Assembly (NCBI RefSeq): GCF_022539665.2
Contig: NC_081332.1
Location: 4,975,803-5,039,802 of the forward strand
DNA from: Daphnia carinata
Taxonomy: Eukaryota > Arthropoda > Branchiopoda > Diplostraca > Daphniidae
Length of the DNA stretch: 64,000 bases
Reading direction: 5' to 3'
Below the pieces are notes generated by a model that was not told the DNA's origin, did no database searches, and saw nothing but the letters and a program-made list of their open reading frames with translations. Below are positions 13,620 to 29,000 of the stretch, piece after piece. Each line of letters begins with the position of its first letter. Position 1 is the first letter of the stretch. The translations under genes were made by a program, and so were the position numbers.

Positions 13620-15225
13620 ATGATGTTTCGTAAACACCTGAGCGCTCAAAGTTGGCGAACGGTGGGAGCAGTGTTGCTGCTACTCTCGCACTACGTCGGA
13701 CCTGGATCGTCCTTTATGGTTGTCGTTGACGAGCCCGGTGTTACACCTGCCGGATCAATCATTTTCCACGCCGGAATGACGGATGACGGAGGCCAGAACG
13801 GACGCCATTGGACCTACGTTTGGTCATCAACGTCACCGGAAACGACCAGAAGCTTTTTCCATCTGAGCAAAGATGGATCGGTGCGCTTAAAACGGTCACC
13901 CATCAGCCGGCCTTGCTCCGACTGGCCTTTGCGGATCGAGGCCTACGACCCGACCGTCCGCACCGGAGTGATTCGGGTCAGTTTCCCGCTAACGGTTCGA
14001 TTCAAATCGTGCGACAACCAACTGATTGACGGCCGTCGTGCGCACATCGATCATTCGGTGCGATTGACCACCATCTTAGCGGACTCGGCGGGACGTGAGG
14101 TGGACGACGATCGTCTTTTTAATGAGATTTGCCTGCGGCGGAGTGAGCTCATAGTCACCAAACTGGATGCCTACCTGCCGGAAACGGTGCGACGCTACTG
14201 CACGGCTGACAGTTGGTCTTCGTCAACGTCCAGCCGAGCGGTAGAATCATCGGGAGTGGATCTCGTTTCGACAGAATCCGAATGCCGTCCGGGAAGGACG
14301 GACCACGCCCACCTCCATTATCGGCTCAATTGTTCGTCGCCCATCGGCAATGGCGTTGTTGAAGCGCAAAGAGAAATGCATGTGATCGCCCGATTGGATC
14401 CTCCTCCGCCACCTGACGTTTTGCACCGGTCCGGCCATCGGCAGCGACGCCAAACGCCACCAGAGGCTTCCTTCTCGTTCGAACAGCCCGTCTACGTCGC
14501 GTCCGTGCCCGAAGAGCGAGACAGAGGTCTGCAAGTGATCTCTTTAGCCGTCCGCAATCCGCCACCTATCGGCGTCACGTACTCGATGGTGGCCGTCTTA
14601 GACGCTCGTTCGCAAAAACTGTTTTCCATCGACGGCCAGACGGGCAGCATCACAACGTCGGCTCGTTTAGACCGCGAGTCGATGGACGTCCACTATCTCC
14701 GCGTCACGGCGACGGAAGTGGTGGCGGAAGGAAGTGGGGCCACTAACAGACCGCAGCCGAGGAGCGCTACGGCGACGGTGCAGATCAACGTCGAAGATGT
14801 CAACGATTTCCCGCCGAGTTTCGAACAGTCTAATTATGAAACGTCCATCAAGGAATCGGCTTCGATCGGGACGGCCGTCTTGACGGTCCGCGCCAAAGAC
14901 CAGGACGCCGGAGCCAACGCCGACGTTCATTACAGCATCGTCAACCCGTTTGGGGCTAATGAAGCCTTCCGCATCGACGCCAGGACGGGCGTCATCAGCA
15001 CCCGTTTGGCCCTGGATCGTGAAACAAACGAGCAGTACAATCTGACGATCCAGGCTGTCGATCAGGGACCGGTCCAGGAACGCCAATCGGCTACCGCTTT
15101 GGTCCACGTCCAAGTCGGCGATGAAAACGACAATTATCCGCAATTCTCCGAACGGACTTATACGGTCGACGTGGCCGAAAATGTCAACTGGGCAGAGAAT
15201 CCAATCATCGCACGAATCAGGTAAG

Positions 15226-15268
<43 letters not shown>

Positions 15269-16089
15269 TGAATCAAACCATTAAATGCTATTTGAGTGCT
15301 GATGGCAATCCCAGTGACACATTCGTTTTTGTTTTCTCTCGTATTGTTTTTCCCTGTTATTGTTATTTTCTTTTGGTTATCAATCTGGCATCAATGGCGA
15401 CGTTTTTGTCAAGTATAACGAGTTTCAAATCTCGTTTTTTTGGGGGGAAAAAAAAAAAAACGAGTCGATTTGATTTCTACCGCTGAAAAAGGAGAGAGAA
15501 AAGTATAGACAAAGGTCTGCATATTTTATGATGGAAAAAAAAAAGGGCTTGCTGCCACCACTGCGAGGGCCCAAATATGGCCGAAGAAGCCTCGTCACTC
15601 TTTTTTTTTTTTTTTTCTTCCCGTCTCTCGTTTGAGTTGTTTCAGTCCTTTTAGAAAAGAAAAGAAAAAAAAAGAAACGGGGAATAAGAAAGATATAACT
15701 CTAACGTCTAAAACAAACAGACGGCACTCGATCTTCTTTTTCTCGAACCGGTTCGGGAAAAACAAAAACAAAAACCTGGTAGCTTTTTGAATTTTTTTTT
15801 GTTTCCCTTCTTCAATATCATCGATAATTAAATAAGGGCAACGAGTGTAAGCCGAGAACGAATGACAAAAAATGAAAAAGGGAAAACTAAAAAACACGGA
15901 TGAAACATAAAAATTCCGGTTTCAAGTTCGACAAGAACACACACTGTTGAAAATATTTTCTCCTTGTGTGAAGAAACCCAAAACTGACGTTCTTTCTTTT
16001 TTTTTTTTTTGTTTTCGGAAAAATCCAAACAAAAAAAAAAAAAAAAAATGAATTCCTCGTCCAGGTGTGTATGTATATTAGGGCCGGTG

Positions 16090-16141
<52 letters not shown>

Positions 16142-16651
16142 GTCGTCGTGTATGGTCATTGAAAAATGCGCAGCCAACGAAAGGAACTTTGTTTTCCTAA
16201 AAGAATCTAACATAGTTGTTATTCGGTTTGTTTTTCCTATTCTTTTCCATTATATATGTGGAGCTTTTCTTTTCTTTCCTCTTTTGTTGTATTTCTACTT
16301 TGTTTCCCCATTTTTTTTTTTTTTTTTTTTTTTTTTTGTTCGGTCGAGGGAAATCAATCCCGCAACGTCAAAAGACAAGCGGATGTCGCTTCGCATCGTC
16401 ATCGCACGCCTTGTCTCGTTTCTCCCTTCAGTAACGATGTTTTTCTTTTTCCATCTTACTGTTTGATGATCGTGAAAGGAAGAGTAACGTAATCGACGAA
16501 AAGAAAATAGAGAGGGCGGGAAATGTTCAATATTTGAATTCTGGAAGGACTAGAGTGTTTTTGCTAAAAAGGTTCCTAAAATGGCCAATGTCTAGAATCT
16601 TTTTTATTATTTTTTTTTTTTTTTTTGAGATGCAAATAATAAAAAATACAA

Positions 16652-16683
<32 letters not shown>

Positions 16684-17032
16684 TGGTTGGTGGAGTGAGA
16701 TGCCTTGTCAGTGGCCCGCTTGTTGCCAGATCGTAAATTCAGACTGCCAAGACAAGAGAGGCTAGCTAGAGACGATTCACGATCCATGTTTAGAAAGTAT
16801 ACACTATGTACATATAAATAGAAAAGAGGAGAAATAGCCTCTTGTCGTTCTTCCCCCCTCCCCCCCCCCCAAAAAAAAAAAAAATAAGAAAAGAAAAAAA
16901 AGGAAAGAAAAACATATTCATGGAGTGGGTGCGAAGACGACCGCTCGATGCTAGTACGTAATGTATAAACAAACGACCGATGGGGGCTGCCCTTATCGGG
17001 CAGCGTTTTGTAGAGAGGGTCAACAAAGCCAG

Positions 17033-17068
<36 letters not shown>

Positions 17069-20000
17069 TTGCAGATTTCTCTTTGATTGTCCCTTCGTGT
17101 GTTTTATCGTCCTCTCGGCCAAACACAAAAAAGAGCCACTCCAAAAAGATCAGCATTCATTGATGGATGACGGCACAACACGAAAGTGGAAGCAGTGTCT
17201 TTCGACTTTTGTTTTGGCAGTAACCCATAGCAACCATCAAATTGAAAAAAAAAAAAAAAAAAGATTCTGAATCATTCAAGAGGGAAAAAGACGAGCGAGG
17301 TCAACGCCATCCATCACAGATTCCGATTACAATTCTAAAAAAAAAAAAAGTTTAACATCTATTTTTCGTGAGGCTTCTCATCAGCCGCTCCTCGTATTCT
17401 TTTCACGTCGTCTGCTCAACGTCACACATGTCCGACTACGTTCTCAAAAGATGATTACAATATTTTTGCTTATTTTTGAAACAATAGGGCGACGGATGCT
17501 GACGTCGGGCCCAACGCTGTTCTGCGCTACTCGCTGATTGGCGGCAACACGCAGGGTCACTTTGTCATCGACTCGTTGAGCGGAGACGTGGCCGTGGTGC
17601 AGCCGCTGGATTTCGAAACGGTGCGCAGCTACCGGCTCGTCATCCGGGCCCAGGACGGCGGCAATCCCAGCCGCTCCAACACGACGCAGCTGCTCGTCAA
17701 CGTCCGCGACGTCAACGACAACGCCCCGCGCTTCTACACGTCCTTATTCCAAGAGTCTGTCATCGAGAACGTGCCCGTCGGGCACAGCATCGTCCGCGTC
17801 CAGGCCTACGACGCCGACGACGCCGAAAACGCTCACATCACTTATAGGATCGTCCCGTTGGCCATCATGACGCCGACTGGCAATCAGCAAACGGACGAAG
17901 ATCAACTACCCTTCGGAATCGATCCAGACACCGGCTGGATCGTCACTGTCCGCGAGCTGGATCGCGAAGAGAATCACCACCACGAATTCGAGGTCAGTTC
18001 TCAATCGCATTTGAACATCTCACCAAGAGTTTCCAGCAATCTGGTTTCCCCCTCCCTTCCATGACATTTCAAATGTTTTGATCGATGTCTAAACTTTTGG
18101 GGAAAAAAAAAAACAACAAGCTTTTTTATGTTTAAAAAAGAAAATGTTGGGGAGTTTTAGAGAGCCTTCAGCAGGGGATGTCTAGAATGGGAGAACGTCC
18201 ATCACCATCGTCCGTAAACTCGTCGACGCTAATGGCTGGTGGACGGGCTCCTTGGGCCGGGGCAAATTTATAGTTATCGACTGTTTTAGTATGTTTTGAA
18301 AAACTTCTTCTTTTTTTTTTTCGTTTTGCCTTCACGGTATTTAAAAAAACAACATTTTTAAAAACATCAAACAAAATAACAAAGACGTTGAAAAAAATAA
18401 AAGAAGATTTTCGCGGCTATGATGGGCGTGTTTAAACGCCAGTTCTGGAACGCTTTTGGGAACTTTGATGAACTTTCAAATTGTTTCTTTTATTTTTTAT
18501 TTTTTTTTTTGTTTTGTTTCTTTTGTTTGTTGTTATTTTTTTCTCTCTCTCTTCGAGTTCGAAAGAAAGGTGTAGAAAACGATAAGACGGTCTAACTACC
18601 AGGTGTGAAAATGAGCTCGCACGTTGCGTAAATGATGACATCCGCAATGTTCGATGCACTTCATCAAAAAAAAAAAAAAAAAAAAAATACAACAACACAA
18701 AAAAAAAAAAAAAATTATAAATAAATAAAAAACAAAAATTTTAAAGAGAGAAAAAAAAAAAAAAAAAAAAGGCCGGCGGGCCGGCCATCATAAAAGAAAA
18801 AAAGGGAAGGAATTTTTTACAAAAGACTTGCGGCTTTTATTAGCTGTACCCGATCTGAATTAATGAACCATTTCCCTTCTTGATATAATGATTTTCTAAA
18901 CGAGCTCATCACAAACGATGTTTATGTCCTCAATCTTCTCCCCCCCCCCCATCTTCGTTCTCGCTTTCACAAAAAATAAAGTTGTAACCCCTTTGCTGTT
19001 TTTTTTGTTTTTTTTTGAAAGGTATTGGCGACGGACGGCGGCGGTAAAACGGCGACGGCCCGCGTCGTCCTGCAAATTCAGGACCAGAACGACAACGACC
19101 CCGTTTTCTGGCCGAAAGTTTACGAGGCCGTCGTCGGCGAAGACGCCACACCCGGAACGCCCGTCCTGACGGTGACGGCCGCCGATAAAGACGAGAATCC
19201 GCGTCTGCAGTATTCCATCGTCGGAGGCAACGTCCGCGGTCGGTTCAGCGTCAGCTCCCAAAACGGACAGGGATTGATTTCAGTGGCCCAACCTTTGGAT
19301 TACAAACAAGAGAAACGCTTCGTCCTGACGGTCCAGGCCAGCGACTCGGGCGGACGCAGCGACACGGCCACCGTTTACCTCAACGTCTCCGACGCCAACA
19401 CGCACGCACCGGCCTTCGAAGCCGCGCCATATTCGGCCACCGTTTTCGAAGACGCCCCCATAGGTAAAATGTTTTTTTTGTTTTTTTTTAACGATTTGAA
19501 ATGACCCGAAAATGGCGGTTCAAAAAAAAAAAAAATGATGCAACGAGCCTATTATTTAGTTTTTTGCCCCTCTTTTAAGTGCAAGGGAGGGGATATGTAA
19601 ATTAGTTTACAACCATGAAAACAACCCGGGTTAAAGAAGGCAATTGGCTTTCATTAAATCAAGTAACACACACACACACACAAAACGCGTAACATAATGT
19701 TGGTTACCCAACCCAACCCAACAGGCTTAATAACATAGGATTTCATTCGTTACGTTTAAGAAAAATATTTAATGACCGAATCGAATTATGACCCTAAAAA
19801 AAAATGTTGATGATTAGGGACGACTGTTTTGATTGTGGCGGCCAGCGACGGAGATGTGGGCGACAACGCCCGGATAACTTACGGACTATCGGGTGAACTT
19901 GTGCCGGAATTCTCCATCCAGCCGGCGACGGGCGCCATTGTGACGACCAAGCAGCTGGACAGAGAGCGGACGTCCGGCTACTTGTTGACCATCACGGCGC

Positions 20001-23000
20001 GAGATAGCGGAAATCCGCCGCTGAGCGACACGACCGACGTGGAAATCAGTTTGGGAGACGTCAACGACAACCCGCCCGTTTTCCAGCAGACGACTTACCT
20101 GGCCAACGTCCCGGAAGACGCCCTCATCGGCACATCCGTTCTCCAAGTGACGGCCACCGACGCCGACCAGGGATTCAACGGCAGAGTTCGTTACGTTCTA
20201 CTGGACACGGAAACCAACAATTCGCCCTTCACCCTGGACGCCACTTCCGGAATTTTGCGCACCAATAAATTGCTGGACAGAGAATCAACGGCTAAATACG
20301 ACCTGCTCGTCCAGGCCATCGATCGCGGTACTCCCGAACTGTCCGGAGCAGCGTCCGTGGTCGTCATCATCGACGACGTCAACGACTCTCCGCCTTCTTT
20401 CAACATCCCACCGTCTTCGGATCGGGTCCGTCTCTTCATCCAAGAGAATTCGCCCGTCGGCTCCAAAGTCGGCGACGTCATCGCCCGAGATCCCGACGAA
20501 GGTCTCAATGCTGTCGTCCAGTATTCCATCATCGGCGGGCCCGACGCCGAAGCTTTCACTCTAGTTCCGCGCCCGGAATCCGGCTCCGCCGAATTGTTGA
20601 CTCGCATCGAACTCGACTACGAATCGCCTCGCAAACGCTACGAATTATTAGTGCGCGCAGCATCGCCGCCGTTGCGGACGGACGTCATCGTCGAAGTGAA
20701 CGTCGTCGACGTCAACGACAACGTTCCAGTTCTCAACGATTTCCGGCTGGTCCTCAACAACTTCAAGAATCATTTCCCTCTAGGACCTGTGGCCCGCGTT
20801 CCCGTCTTCGATGCCGACGTCAATGACCAGGTAACGTACTGACGTCTTTCTTTTAAACTCTAATTAACAAAGTGAAAATTGACGCTACCCATTTTTTTTT
20901 TTAAATAAGCAAACAGAAAGAACTCCCCCCTTCCTTTTTTTTTTTTTTTTTTTTTTTAAAGCGGTTAGCCACTTTAAGAAAGTCTTAATGGATGTCCATT
21001 AAACATGGAAATTGTGTGCCGGAGTTCCCTAAAGAAACAAGTCCCTTCTTCGACCTTCTTTTTTTTTATATATATTTTTCTTTCCCCTAGTTTTCGGGAG
21101 GTCGTAAACTGTTTTTTTAATTTCATTCCATTCTCGAAAAAAAAAAAGAGGGAGAAAAGAAAAAGGCCCTTGCGGGAAAAAACAAAACATGTCCTTTTTG
21201 GAACTACAACCCGAAAGGAAGGGGAGAGAAATGAAAACGTAGAAAATCCACACTACACACACTGACACTCTCTTGACTGGCGCCATATATACACCAGAAA
21301 TACAAGGGGCGGATGGGAATGGATAAAACAACAAGATAAAAGCCACCATCTATATATAATACATCCAGCTTTCTTTTTTTTTTTTCCCCCTCCAACCCCC
21401 GGCCTAACTATAAACACTGCGAGATAGGCCTACAAGAAGAGGGTGAGGGGATTCTAACTGTCGTCTTCTTTCATATAGGAAAAGTACTCTGTGTGTGTAC
21501 GTACGTACGTAGCGTCCACAGAAGATGTATGAGGTTCGATTGGGAGCAATATAATTCCGAGTGGCACACAGCCTTCTATCGAGAGGGAGAGAGGGGGGGG
21601 GGCGCTTTCCAGCGTAATTAAGGTTTCTTCTCGCTTTTTTTTATCCAACCCTCCCACTATCGTACACATTGCAGGCAAGAGGTAGCTTGTAGATAAATTT
21701 ATATGCGGCGTGTATAGACTGAATGGTGAGAGGGGAGAGAGAGAGAGAGAGCTTTGATCCAACCCCTCTCCTGTGCTCCAGAACGAGTCAATACGAATGG
21801 ATTGAGACCCTACACGTCCGTACGTGAAGGAACTTCAAAATTTCCTTCTTTTTTTTTTCTATTCGAGGGATGAATGAGAGCAAACGTTAAACTTGTCTAA
21901 AGCTTGGGTCCCCTGTTTTTTTATTTTTTGGAACGTGTACATATTTATTTAACGCCATAGAACAGACCTCGTTCTTTTTTCTTTTCTTTTTCGATTCGAT
22001 CAATATGTACAGGAGGACTTCTTTTTATAGACCAGAGTTATTAAAAGGTTTCTATCTAACCGCCAGGTGGTTATCGAAAAGAAAAAAAAAAAAAAAATGT
22101 TACAAGAACAGCAGTTGCTGTGTTGTTCTTGTTGGGACGACGTCTGCGGGGTTTATTTTTAAGAGGAATTCAACCCAAGAATTCAAGGTTCTCTTTTGTT
22201 CAATTTTGTTGTGCTACACATCTTTATAGATAGACATTGCTATGTTTTTTTTTTTTTTATTCGAAAGAAGAATAGGAATGGACACGGCGGGTCGTTAAAA
22301 TAGGGGGAAAAAAAATTGAGACGGGGAGGGATTAAAAAAGAAATTCAATTAGTTTGACAAGATTTTCTCCCCGCTTCACGGGTGTTTAACGCTATAAAAT
22401 AAGACGGAAATAAATAAAAAAAAAAAAGAACAAAAAAAAAAAAAGGGCGCCCCCTTGTGTGAAGGTAAGAGAAGAGCATCGCTCAAAATACTTTCACACA
22501 GCACGGCATGATAATAGCAATAAAAACGAATATCACAAAAAGAAAAAAAGAAAAAACAAAAATGATTTCGACTGTTTTCTCTTTGGCCCCCCTCCCTTAC
22601 TCAGCATAGCCAGATCCCATTGGCGGAACAAAATCGAAATTGGTCACGCTCCAGCGGGAGTATTTCTTTTTTTTTTTTTTCTTCGACGATCAACGATCAC
22701 GTTTCCCATTTGAAAAAAAAAAAAACATATTAACATGTTAGGCAACATGAACACATTGAACACATGTTTCCAATGATTTGTGTCTATGTCTGTCTGTCTG
22801 TCTGTGTGTGTGTTACCAAATTGAATTTTGGGGAATCGTAATTTTATTCTTTTTCGCATGCGTACGATTATTAGTTGCATTACAGGGTCGTGTCGGGCAA
22901 CAGCGCGGATTTGATCCATTTGAACGAAACGACCGGTTTCATCAGCCTGTCGTCCAACCTCAACACTAACGTGCCCATCTCGGCCGCCATGGAAATCTCC

Positions 23001-26000
23001 GTCAGCGGTAAGTGCTCGAATTCTCTCTTTTTTTTTTTACGTTAAAAAAAAAAAAAAGAAAAAGAAAAAAGGAACATCAATTATTTTCAGCCATTGAATG
23101 AAACAAACAAAATGAGGCCGTTTCATTTTTTTTGACATCACGAATCGCTAAAGATTTGAATGTAATCGTGAGTAGCCACGCCCAGTTTCACGACAAACAC
23201 GACAAAGATTTTCCCTATCTCGGGGGATGAGCCTTGAAGCGTCCGTTCAACCGGAATTCCTATTGTTCCTTTTTTAAAAGATTTATCTTTTTTTTTTTCT
23301 TCCTTATTTAAAATCCCACGTCCGACAACAACGAAAAGAAAAAGGTGTCGAGTTATTCATCTCGTTCGTCTTCTATAACGGAACCGGTTGTCCGCCCTGT
23401 TTTCAATAGGATTAGCTTTTGATATTAAAAAAAAAAGAAAAAAGCCCCATCCAAAAGATCTCACCCGTCTTCTCAATATAAATCAATTGGAGGGGGGAGA
23501 AGAGAAGGCATTCGGATTAGCATAATAGATTTTCTTCTTTTTCTTGATTATTACCTTTGCCAATAAAGGCCTGGCTCGTATCTCACCGCTCATTTCCCTA
23601 TTTATTATAGACCCTTACTGTCTCCTTCTTCTCAGCATTTTTTTTAAAACATAACAAGCCTTAACAAATATGGTCGAGACGAAAAAAACAAAAACAAAAA
23701 ACATTTCTCTACCCATTCCGTGACTAAGCAGATACACACACACACACACACACTCTCTCTCTATTCCCCGTGTCACGCCATATTGTTCCTGCCTTTTTCT
23801 AATTTTTTTTTTTCGTGTTCCTTCTTTTTTAGCCCTTGATTGTCGGGGGGGGGGGGGGGGGGAAGAACAAGACACGGAGAGGGACCACAACAGTTGGAAG
23901 GAGGGGAGGGGGGGGGAGGTTCTAGGTCTCTTTCAGCCCTAGAGGGGCTAAAAAAAAAAAAAAAATACAAACTCATTTGCTTGGTTCTTCAAGAAGCACC
24001 AAGACCCTGAGGTGTAATTATTACGAAAAAAGAAGTTCACTTGTTTTCTCCCCCCCCCCCCTCCTCCATTCTGTTTCACCACTGACACCACAACAATCAT
24101 TAAATGAAGGCCCTCCTTGTATTTCTTTTCTCTTCTTTTCCCGGTAACTCTTCCGTGACAATGAGAGCCAATCAAGAACAAGCTCCACAAACAGGCTTTT
24201 TCTTTATTATGGGACGTGTACTTATTCAACCCGTCAAGAAGAAAAACAAAGAAGTTTTCCCGAGCCATTCCGGGTTGGATGTGATAGAAATCGGGCGTTA
24301 AAAACAAAGCGCCAGATCGTGGCTGAATATAACGTAAAAGAATTTGATGTACAAAAAGGGAATTTTAAAACAAACGAGATATCTTATTTATTTTTATTTT
24401 TCATTCCTTCAACATGTCGGCGGGATGTAAAACTATGTGCGACAAAGAGACAAATATGCAAAAAAAAAAAAAAAAGAGGGATTATCTCCATCTTATTTTT
24501 GTGGGGAGGGGTTACATTCCGGGAAAAAAAAAATGCACAGACTCGCATAACTATGCGTTTTTTTTTTTTCCTAGACGTTTTTAACTCTTTTATGTTACGT
24601 AGTAATAGACTAGGAAAGAAAAGAAAAAGAAAAAAAAAAAAGCAACAGCTGCCACTGTTCTTTTCAATTTCGTGAGGCACGAACCTCGGGACCGCGATGA
24701 CAAATCGACCCACAGCGTCGTGTGTAGCATCTAACGAGAACATTCCACTCGAAAAAAAAAAAAAAGAACTTTCTCTTTTTAAAACAAAATCTTTGACAAA
24801 AAGAGTTAATGGTATCTAACGTGTAGTACACATTTCTTTTTTTTTTTTTTTCGTTGTTGTTGAATATCTAGCTCGAGAAAACAACTGTCGAATCATCAAA
24901 AAACAAAAAAAAAAGGGACATTTTTTTCTTTTTCGAAATCGTCTATTGTTCTTTTGCTTTAGAGGGGGGACCCCTGACGGTTGGGATCTTGCCTAGAAAT
25001 CTCAAGCACCGTGTACCTCGTTTTTTTTTTTGATAAAATATATCGCTACAACTAAACGGCGCAATATGGTGGTAGTCGTTTTCGTGTGGACTGGTGCTGC
25101 GCGTAGTGGAAGGTATTGATTATATCTCACGCTGTCCAAGCACAAGAAAAAGAGCGCAATGGGGGTGTTGTGTGTGCGGGTGGGTGTCCCTGTTAAAAAT
25201 GCTGAGAAATCAGGCAAGATGAGGAAGAGTACGACCACTGTCGTCATCGACTTTGGGCCATGGTAGTGGTCGTAAAAATGAAAATAGAGAATGTGCTAGA
25301 AGATATAGGATAGGACTTGCTGGCTGTGTGTTGGATAATACCTGACAAAAGCAACAAGGGCCTTCTTTTTTTTCTTTCTTCTTGATCCATCTTTATAACC
25401 TCCGGCTAGCGTCACACGAAAAGCTCTTTGCCTGTGCCTCGATGCAATTTCAAGCTTAAGTTCGCTCGTTGTTATATAAGACGAAACGAATAGAAGGCCC
25501 AATGAATAGGCTTCTTTCGGGGAACCTTTCACACTCAACATTTTTTTTTTTTTTTTCTTTTTCCGCTTTTTCATTTTTCCGTGTTAATATTATCTACGGT
25601 CCCACCAACTCGTTTGTTAAAAAAAAAAACCAAAAAAAAACACAAGAGCCAAAATAAAAAGAAAATTCTCTTTTTTTTTTTTTTTTTTTTTGAGGTCCAC
25701 CTATACAAATCAAACAAAGAAGGTGAAATGAGACCGCCGCCTCATTGTCAATGACTTAAGACTTTTAATTTGTTTGTGAAGAACACCGACGAGTAGTGAA
25801 CTCCTATTGGCGAATGCAGAAAAAAAAAAAAAAAAAATCTGTCCGTCCTACTTTCTGAAATAATATCCCGCGCCTATTACACAGCTCATTAGTCAGCTAA
25901 GATGGAGCTTTGGGGATAGTCATCGTATTTTTTGGTCAACCTCATACAATCTATGAAAGCTTTCTCTCTTGGCAGTTTCATTTTTCGGAGCCCAAAGAAG

Positions 26001-29000
26001 AAAACGGGAAATAATAAAAAAAAAAAAAAAAAATGAAAAAGAATAATAAAAAAAAAAAAAAAAAAACATGCACGTCATCGAGGCCATCCACTCAAACGCT
26101 AATAGCGTCTCTCGCAGCTGGTGAAAATTGGCTATGAGAGGGCACGCGTGTTTCCCCCCTTTTTTTTTTTTAACGAATAATGTCAGTCGATGCACGATTT
26201 TCTTTTTCGGACTCGAGATGAAGAACGGACAAGTTGCGTGACGCAAAAGTTGTCCAGCTCAGTCTTGGAGATCGTTCGTTTTGCTGGGCACCAGCTACCC
26301 AAGAGAGAAACTATCCAAAGCGATGATAGCTTCTATGCAAATTACTCTCGCGCCCTTTTTTTTTTTTTTTTTTGAATGATGGATACGAAAGATAAAAAGA
26401 GAAACACATGGTGAAAAAACAAAAACAAAAAAAAAAAGACGTCTCAATTTCTCGCCGTTTCGACTGCACATGTCATTATCAGCTGATAGTCAAGACAAAA
26501 AAAAGGAATTGACGACGTTGGCCAGCGAACCGCGAGAACCACAACATCATCACAACAACAAGAGATTTAAAAAATAAGATTTCAAAAAATGAATTTCCAA
26601 GAAAAAAAAATATGAACAAAACAAAAAATTCTTCATCGTCATTTTCATTGAACTTGTGAACTTTTTCGTCTCAACTTCCGCTGACCTTTTCACCTGAAAA
26701 GAGCCCGAACCGAATGGCTGAGAAAATCGTCGCCGTCCGTTTTTTTCCCTTTCATATCGACGTCGCTGAGTGCTCAATTTTACCGCGCATCCATCCGTCC
26801 ATACACACAAACAATTTTTCTTTTTTTTTTTTTTTGCATCATTATTTATCAATTGAGCGTCATCGTCATTTTCCCCTGAAAAAATAATAAGTGGAGAGAG
26901 CGCAGCCCTCGCTTTATGCGTGTGTGACTGTCGATCCGCTAAAGAACATAAGGACGTAATATGTCATAAAAAAAAAAAAAAAAATATAGAGCCAACTCGA
27001 ATTTTCGCTGTTCCGCTCTCTGTAACGCGCATTGTGTTTGTTTGCCGTTTTGTTTGGGTAAAGGGCACGACGGTTGCCATGACAACAGCACGCCGTTGTC
27101 TCATTACGATACGCACGGCACGTGTGGTGCGCTTCTGTTTCGATGACACAACAGATGAGTCATTCTAGCACACAATGACGATCGATACGAATGAAATGTG
27201 ATTGTTTTTTGCCTGTGAATCATTCCGTTTTTTTTAGTTTTTTTTTTATAACCTAACCTAATCCATCATTTCCTTTTTTGATTTGAAAACGCGCGGCCAA
27301 TGCAGATGGCACAAATGTGGTGAGAGCCGAAATGCAACTGTCGGTCCTCCTGGTCACAGACGCGATGCTCTTCAATTCGGTGACGCTCAGACTGGGCGAC
27401 ATGGATCAAGAGAGTTTCCTGTCGCAGCCGCTTTACAATTACTTTGTAGACGGCCTGGCCGCCATCATCCCTTGCCCCAAGGAGAACGTCTTTGTCTTCA
27501 ACATTCAGGTAAGATGATTGCCCCCTTTTTTTTTTTTTTTACTGTGTTTTTTTTTTCTTCGGCTGTAAAAAGGAAAAAATGGGAACAGAATCCCACCTCT
27601 AAATTTCACTTGTCACGTATCATTCAAACTACAAGCCGCGACGTACACACACACACACACACTTCCTGTTATGTCGATTAGATGATGAAATCGTGCGCAA
27701 GTTTGAGGGGGTTGTAACAACAAAAGGAAAAAGGACTCTTAACCACCGATCGTCACACTCTCGCATTCCTCTCTTTCCGAAAATGTCGTACGTTTCAAAT
27801 CAATCAAATAGGAAGATCGCATATGTTCGCAAATTCGAAAACAAAAAGAGTTTAAGTGACGCGACAAATATTGAAAATAAAAGATAGACAAGAGCGCACA
27901 AAAAAAAAATAGCCGACCGGTTTATGTTTTTACCGCTAACCGATAAATCACCTTGTGATTAATGGTCAACATAAAAACCAACGAAAAATCAGGAAAAAAA
28001 GAGCACAACAAAACTCGTTTTTTTTTTTTAAAGAGGCAAAGCAAAAAAAAAAAAACAAAAGCCATAACATTTGAAGAGAATTGGCCAATAGAATTTCTAA
28101 TGTCGGGAATAAAAAGACAAGACTCCCTCTGGAAAGAGAGTCGTAAAGTTCAAAGTAGCGAATCAAGATGTTTTTGTTTTTAACTTTTCGTTTAGTTTGG
28201 CCCTTTTTTTTTTCTTCTTCTTCTTTATTTTTATTTTATCTTACAACAAAGAAAATCTCTCAATTTCCCATCTCCTCCCATTCGTTCGATTTCTTTCTGA
28301 TTTGTTTCTTTTTCTTTCTATTTATTTATCACATGTTTATGCAGAACGATTACGAGGCAGACGGGCGGATACTGAACGTTAGCTTTTCGGCCAAACGTCC
28401 CGACCTACCGGGCGAGGTCCTCTACACGCAGCAGTTCCTCCAGGAACGGGTTTATCTCCGACGCCACGCCCTGACTAAATTAACCACCCTCCAGGTAATA
28501 ATGTTTTTTCTACCACTATAGTAACACGATCGCCAGCACCAAACCCAACAGCATTTCATCAATCAATACGTTAAATTTCGTACCGTTTTCTTTTTTTTTT
28601 TTTTTTTTTTTTTTCTTTCTCAATTTAAAAAAAAAAAAAAAGGTGTTACCATTCGATGACACGTTATGTGTCAGAGAGCCCTGTCTCAATTTCGAAGAGT
28701 GCCTTTCGGTTCTGAAATTCGGCAATGCCTCGGATTTCATCAGCAGTCCGTCTCTACTCTTCCGGCCCATCCATCCAGTCAGCACTTTTGCCTGCAGGTG
28801 TCCAGCTGGATTCACCGGTTAGTCATCCATTTTTTTCTTTTTTAATTCCAAAAAAAAAAAAAGGGGGGAGTTGTTATTGTGTGTCGTCATTATTTTGTCG
28901 CCATCTTTTGGCGTCCAACCAACGGAACAGAAAAAGGAACAAAACAAAAAGGGGAAAAATCTTTACAAGACAAAAAGGTCACGGCCGTCTCGAGACCCTT

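Noticed and set aside
16065-17156. Several frames of 60-170 codons rich in Lys or Phe
   Set aside because: All lie in stan intron 1 and are made from poly(A)/poly(T) runs.
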